Of a stretch of 64,000 bases of DNA, positions 60,635-64,000 are shown in pieces. This DNA is from JALYXI01 sp963716685 (GTDB lineage Bacteria; Acidobacteriota; Terriglobia; Bryobacterales; Bryobacteraceae): assembly GCA_963716685.1 (NCBI GenBank), contig CAVQTR010000006.1, positions 124,001-188,000 on the forward strand, given 5' to 3'. A program made the position numbers and the translations under genes. The notes under the pieces are model-generated. The model did not search any database and was not told where the DNA came from. It saw only the letters and a program-made list of their open reading frames with translations. Within the stretch, counting starts at the first letter, position 1; every line of letters begins with the position of its first letter.

Positions 60635-61933
60635 ATGCTGCGCAACTTCCTCGCACTGTTCGGTGACCGGCTCGCCTTTTTCGAACGGCTTGGCCGCGAG
60701 AAGAGTCCCATTACCCGGGTCCGGATGGGGCCGCGCACCATTGTTCTGGTCAATTCGCCTGAGCTGGTACAGGAAGTTCTCATCGAACGCGCGGCCGATT
60801 TCATCAAAGGGCCGGGCCTGCGCGTGGTGGCGCGCCCCCTGCTGGGCGATGGTCTGCTTACCAGCGAGGGCGAACAGCACCGGCAGCGGCGGAAACTGGT
60901 GGCGCCCGCGTTTGCACACCATCGCGTCTCGCGCTACGCCGCCGTTATGACCGAGCACGCCGAAGCGGAACAGCGGCGGTGGCGCGATGGCGAGGTAGTT
61001 GATCTCGCCCAGGCCATGATGCGTCTGACGCTTGGCATTGTGGGGCGCACGCTGTTTGATGCGGATCTGCTGGACGAAGCGGACGTTTTGAGCCGCGACG
61101 TCACTCTGCTGCAGGAGAGCTTTATGCGTCACGCCCGCCTGCTGATTCCGTTCCCGCACGGGTTCTCAGTGAAGCGCGCGCGGCGCCGGCTGGACGAGAC
61201 AGTCTACGGCATGATTCGCGCGCGGCGCGCCAGCGGCCGCGACCACGGCGATCTTCTTTCCATGCTGCTGCTTTCCACCGACGAGGAGAACGGGAAGCAT
61301 CTGGATGACCGGCAGGTTCGGGATGAGGCGATGACATTGTTTCTCGCTGGGCACGAAACCACCGCTCAGGCGCTGGCGTGGTCCTGGTACCTGCTGGCCC
61401 GGAGTCCAAATGCGTTTGATCGGCTCCGTAAACAAAAAGGATACGGTCTGCTGGTGATGAAGGAAGCGATGCGGCTGTATCCGCCGGCGTATCTGTTAGC
61501 GCGTTCGGCCGTTTGCGATACGCGCATCGGTCCATTCCCGATCAGGGCCGGAGAGTTCGTGCTGATCCTTCCGTGGCTGCTGCACCGGGATCCGCGCTAT
61601 TTCCCCTCCCCGGAAACATTCGATCCGGAGCGATTCCGTCCCGAGCGGGAATCGGCTTTGCCCCGGTTCGCGTATTTCCCGTTTGGTGGGGGAAAACGCA
61701 TTTGCATCGGAAACCAGTTCGCTTTGATGGAAGGGCAGATCTGTCTCGAGACGATTGCGCCTCAGATCGATTTTAAACTGGTATCCGAAAAAGAGATCCG
61801 CCCCCGGCCGCTGATGACGCTGCGGCCAAGGGGCGGTGTTCCGGTTAGAGTGAAGAGACTACCGGCGGTTGCTCTTGGCGTTGGCCGCGCGCGGGAGCCC
61901 GTAATCGGCAGCAGCGCCGGCGGAAGCAGCTGA
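60635..61933 (+). CDS. Cytochrome P450, paralogue 2
   Basis: 432 residues starting 12 bases after paralogue 1. AGHETT (238-243), K276-E-A-M-R ExxR, PERF and PFGGGKRICIG with C357. The J-to-K segment is shortened exactly as in paralogue 1, so the deletion predates the duplication. A C-terminal extension rich in Gly, Ala and Arg (about 20 residues past the usual end) overlaps the 3' end of the convergent AAA+ gene by 75 bases. Co-transcribed with paralogue 1; the substrate is unknown. Confidence 0.94.
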   Translation: MLRNFLALFGDRLAFFERLGREKSPITRVRMGPRTIVLVNSPELVQEVLIERAADFIKGPGLRVVARPLLGDGLLTSEGEQHRQRRKLVAPAFAHHRVSRYAAVMTEHAEAEQRRWRDGEVVDLAQAMMRLTLGIVGRTLFDADLLDEADVLSRDVTLLQESFMRHARLLIPFPHGFSVKRARRRLDETVYGMIRARRASGRDHGDLLSMLLLSTDEENGKHLDDRQVRDEAMTLFLAGHETTAQALAWSWYLLARSPNAFDRLRKQKGYGLLVMKEAMRLYPPAYLLARSAVCDTRIGPFPIRAGEFVLILPWLLHRDPRYFPSPETFDPERFRPERESALPRFAYFPFGGGKRICIGNQFALMEGQICLETIAPQIDFKLVSEKEIRPRPLMTLRPRGGVPVRVKRLPAVALGVGRAREPVIGSSAGGSS

Positions 61934-63037
61934 CGGCGAGAGCGCCGGATCGATCATTTGCACCATCGCGTAGGCCGGCACGTCCTCGGCTTCCTTGATG
62001 AAGTCGAGCGTCCTCGTGTCCGCATCGTAATCCACACGCAGCAGGTCGCCGCTGCGGATCTGCTGCGAGGCAACCAGATTCGATAACGGATGCACCAGCT
62101 CGCGCTCAATCGCGCGCTTCAAATGACGGGCACCGTACTTCATGTCCGTGCCTTCACGAAGCAGGAAGTCCTTCGCTGAATCGCTGAGGTTAAAGACGAA
62201 CGGCGTGGTGGACGCCGAGTTGAAAATCCGCTGCTGCAACAGATTGAGTTCGATGTTGAGGATTTTTCCCAGCTCGGCTGAGCCCAGCGGCCGAAACACC
62301 ACCACCTTATCAATGCGGTTCATGAACTCAGGCGTGAACTTCCGGCGAGCGGCTTCCACCGCGGAGCGCCGGATCTTTTCATCCAGGCCCTCCTCCATCA
62401 CACCGGATTGGCAGCGGTCCTGTGCGTCGCGCGTTCCAAAACCGAGAGCCGGACGCATGATCGCGTTCATCTCGCTCGCGCCCAGGTTACTGGTCATGAA
62501 GATCATCGCCCGTGAGAAATCAACCCGGCGGTTGTCGCCCAGAGTCAGCGTCGCTTTGTCTAGAATGCCCAGGAGGAGGTTCCACAGAGCATCGCTGGCT
62601 TTCTCGATCTCGTCGAACAGCACGAAACTGATCTTGAACTTATCCGTGTGGTGCTGATTGAGAACTTCCTGGCTCAGCAGTGGATGCGTTTCCCGATGGC
62701 CCAGATATCCCGGAGGCGAGCCAATCAGCTTGGCGATCTCGTGACTATGTTGAAACTCAGCGCAATCGATTTTAATGACCGCGCGCATGTCGCCGAGCAA
62801 TGCCTCAGCGGTGGCCTCCACCAGTCGCGTCTTGCCGGAGCCGGTTGGACCGAGAAAAAGGAAGTTTCCGATTGGCCGCCCGGGGCTTGTCAGCCCGGCC
62901 GTGAACGTCTGATAAATGTTCACGATTTGATCGATCGCGTCATTTTGACCCACGATCCGCTTTAGCAGATCGGCGTGAAGCCGTCCTGCGTCCTGCCCGG
63001 TTTGCTTCGGATCCAAATGCTTGTTCATGCGCGGCAT
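61859..63037 (-). CDS. Single-module AAA+ ATPase of the ClpB-D2 type
   Basis: 392 residues from ATG 63037, preceded by GGGAGAAC; the in-frame ATG at 63118 lacks such a site. It consists of a single Clp-type D2 AAA+ module: Walker A GPTGSGKT (63-70), pore motif GYLG (110-113), Walker B VLFDEIE (139-145), sensor SNLG (183-186), arginine finger in FTPEFMNRIDKVVVF and a D2-small domain (FNLSDSAKDFLLREGTDMKYGARHLKRAIERE). No N-domain, D1 ring or middle domain as in ClpB. Probably a hexameric unfoldase with unknown partner. An Ala-rich tail overlaps the P450 gene. Confidence 0.9.
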   Translation of the reverse strand: MPRMNKHLDPKQTGQDAGRLHADLLKRIVGQNDAIDQIVNIYQTFTAGLTSPGRPIGNFLFLGPTGSGKTRLVEATAEALLGDMRAVIKIDCAEFQHSHEIAKLIGSPPGYLGHRETHPLLSQEVLNQHHTDKFKISFVLFDEIEKASDALWNLLLGILDKATLTLGDNRRVDFSRAMIFMTSNLGASEMNAIMRPALGFGTRDAQDRCQSGVMEEGLDEKIRRSAVEAARRKFTPEFMNRIDKVVVFRPLGSAELGKILNIELNLLQQRIFNSASTTPFVFNLSDSAKDFLLREGTDMKYGARHLKRAIERELVHPLSNLVASQQIRSGDLLRVDYDADTRTLDFIKEAEDVPAYAMVQMIDPALSPSAASAGAAADYGLPRAANAKSNRR

Positions 63038-63205
63038 CGTATTGTTCTCCCATCCTCTGAAGGACCCGGACATCGTTCTCTGCCAACATGGATGCAACTG
63101 GCGTGCCACAGATTTCACGGATGAAGTGAAATAAATCTTTCCTGCAAAAATCGGCTTCCGGGGCCGATGGACAGCGCCCGTGAAGCTGCTCTAGTATGAG
63201 ATTGC

Positions 63206-64000
63206 ATGACATCCGTCAGTACCGCGGCCAATTGGCGGGAAGACTTACTCAAACTGAGTAACGAAATTGGCCCGGCGGTGGATGGCGAACTGGCCAAAGC
63301 GCGCGAGGTGGCCCGTGAGGATGGGGCGCGTGCCGCGGCTGAAACTTTGAATCAGGGCCTGCGTCGAATGAGACAGGCGCCTGGCTCCGCCGATCTTCTG
63401 TCCGCTCTCCTCGAAAGCTCGACTTCGTTTAGCCGCCGTGCGGTCATTGCAACCCTGGACGGGGCACGCGGCCGCTGTTCCCTTCTCCGCGGGTTTGTTG
63501 CCCCCAACTTCAGCTTCGACCTGAGTGCCGCGGCTGCCGTAATGACGGCGATTGAAACCAAAGATCCGGTTGTGGCTGCCGCTTCCGAAGGTGAACTTTC
63601 ACCCGAGTTGTATCAAGCGATAACCCTGGATCTGGAAGTATCGGAACGCTGCTACCTTTTTCCGTTGATTGCGGGCGGGTCTGTTCGTTCCGTTTTGTTC
63701 GCGCTGGGAGGGGTGGAACCCGCCGCGCTGGAACTGCTGGCCGAAGCGGCCGGGCTTCGTCTCGAACTGCTGGAAGCTGCAGGGCGAACCGCGCCGCAGC
63801 CGGCACGTACCTGGACGGATCTTCCTCCAGCCGATCAGGCAATTCACCTAAAAGCCCAGCGGTTCGCGCGCGTGGCCGTAGCGGAGATGCGCATGACCCG
63901 TGCTGCAGCAGTCCGCGAGGGACAGGAGCGTGGGGCTTTATACGATACGCTGCGTCCGGAGATGGACAGCGCCCGCGAGAGATTCCGGGAGGAGTTTGTG
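63206..64000 (+). CDS. Acidobacterial conserved protein of unknown function (runs off the window)
   Basis: Open from ATG 63206 to the window end (265 codons, no stop). An N-terminal helical part (NWREDLLKLSNEIGPAVDGELAKAREVAREDG) is followed by a GAF-like alpha/beta region (SFSRRAVIATLDGARGRC, YLFPLIAGGSVRSVLFALGG). The C-terminal helix AIHLKAQRFARVAVAEMRMTRAAAVREGQERGALYDTLRPEMDSARERF resembles a segment I have seen in acidobacterial proteins of unknown function. Divergent from the AAA+ gene across 168 bases. No catalytic motif recognised. Confidence 0.7.
   Translation, partial: MTSVSTAANWREDLLKLSNEIGPAVDGELAKAREVAREDGARAAAETLNQGLRRMRQAPGSADLLSALLESSTSFSRRAVIATLDGARGRCSLLRGFVAPNFSFDLSAAAAVMTAIETKDPVVAAASEGELSPELYQAITLDLEVSERCYLFPLIAGGSVRSVLFALGGVEPAALELLAEAAGLRLELLEAAGRTAPQPARTWTDLPPADQAIHLKAQRFARVAVAEMRMTRAAAVREGQERGALYDTLRPEMDSARERFREEFV

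Overview
The window looks like chromosomal DNA of an acidobacterium, most likely from the Solibacter/Bryobacter side of the phylum. I infer this from gene families, not from any database search. They include a PadR regulator directly before a long MacB/FtsX-type permease with the acidobacterial N-terminal extension, a VWFA-domain protein of the acidobacterial type, an Oar-like TonB-dependent receptor with a carboxypeptidase-regulatory-like N-terminus, a DUF1552/DUF1592 cytochrome-type operon, and a cupin closely resembling the Granulicella hydroxynitrile lyase. GC content is high, genes are tightly packed, and I found no tRNA, rRNA, CRISPR array, prophage or insertion sequence.

Region by region: 1-2.3 kb holds an FkbH-like protein, an acyl carrier protein and the start of an MBOAT acyltransferase, a likely acyl or glyceryl transfer cassette. 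2.4-7.3 kb is a minus-strand operon of a serine hydrolase, a small exported protein, a c-type-haem DUF1592 protein and a DUF1552 protein. 7.4-13 kb runs on the plus strand: sugar-phosphate isomerase, an MPN-like/TonB-C fusion, a methyltransferase, an ABC exporter and a DinB protein. 13-21 kb contains scavenging enzymes (amidase, arylsulfotransferase, sulfatase, alpha/beta hydrolase, GH51 arabinofuranosidase). 20.8-23.8 kb is the PadR-permease pair. 23.8-26.1 kb is an alcohol dehydrogenase/cupin/DUF1080 operon. 26.1-26.6 kb is the one long gene-free stretch and carries two TGCACAA repeat blocks.

26.6-37 kb is the housekeeping core: groES-groL under a CIRCE element that overlaps the promoter, a TtcA-like tRNA thiolase, a methyltransferase, a YraN protein, a VWFA protein, recA, an HU-like protein, and dprA-topA-tatA. 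37-43.3 kb has an exported HpcH/HpaI-type protein, a penicillin acylase, an FmdB zinc ribbon and two paralogous TPR-like secreted proteins. 43.5-46.7 kb has a frameshifted sodium/solute symporter, an APC permease and a 75-residue AT-hook protein. 46.7-52.9 kb has an AmiE-NamZ-like muropeptide hydrolase fusion, a zinc-finger thioredoxin, an alginate-lyase-like enzyme, LhgO and an Ldh-type dehydrogenase. 52.9-59.4 kb has a TonB-dependent receptor interrupted by an in-frame TAG, an M20 peptidase, a KDPG aldolase and a thioesterase. 59.4-64 kb has two tandem P450s, a single-module ClpB-D2-like AAA+ protein and the start of an unrecognised protein.

Three genes are interrupted: groL by one extra base, the symporter by three extra bases and the receptor by TAG. 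Sequence error should be excluded before calling any of them pseudogenes. Base composition also switches: hand-counted samples of the plus strand are C-rich up to about 29 kb and mostly G-rich after about 33 kb, with genes on both strands on each side.
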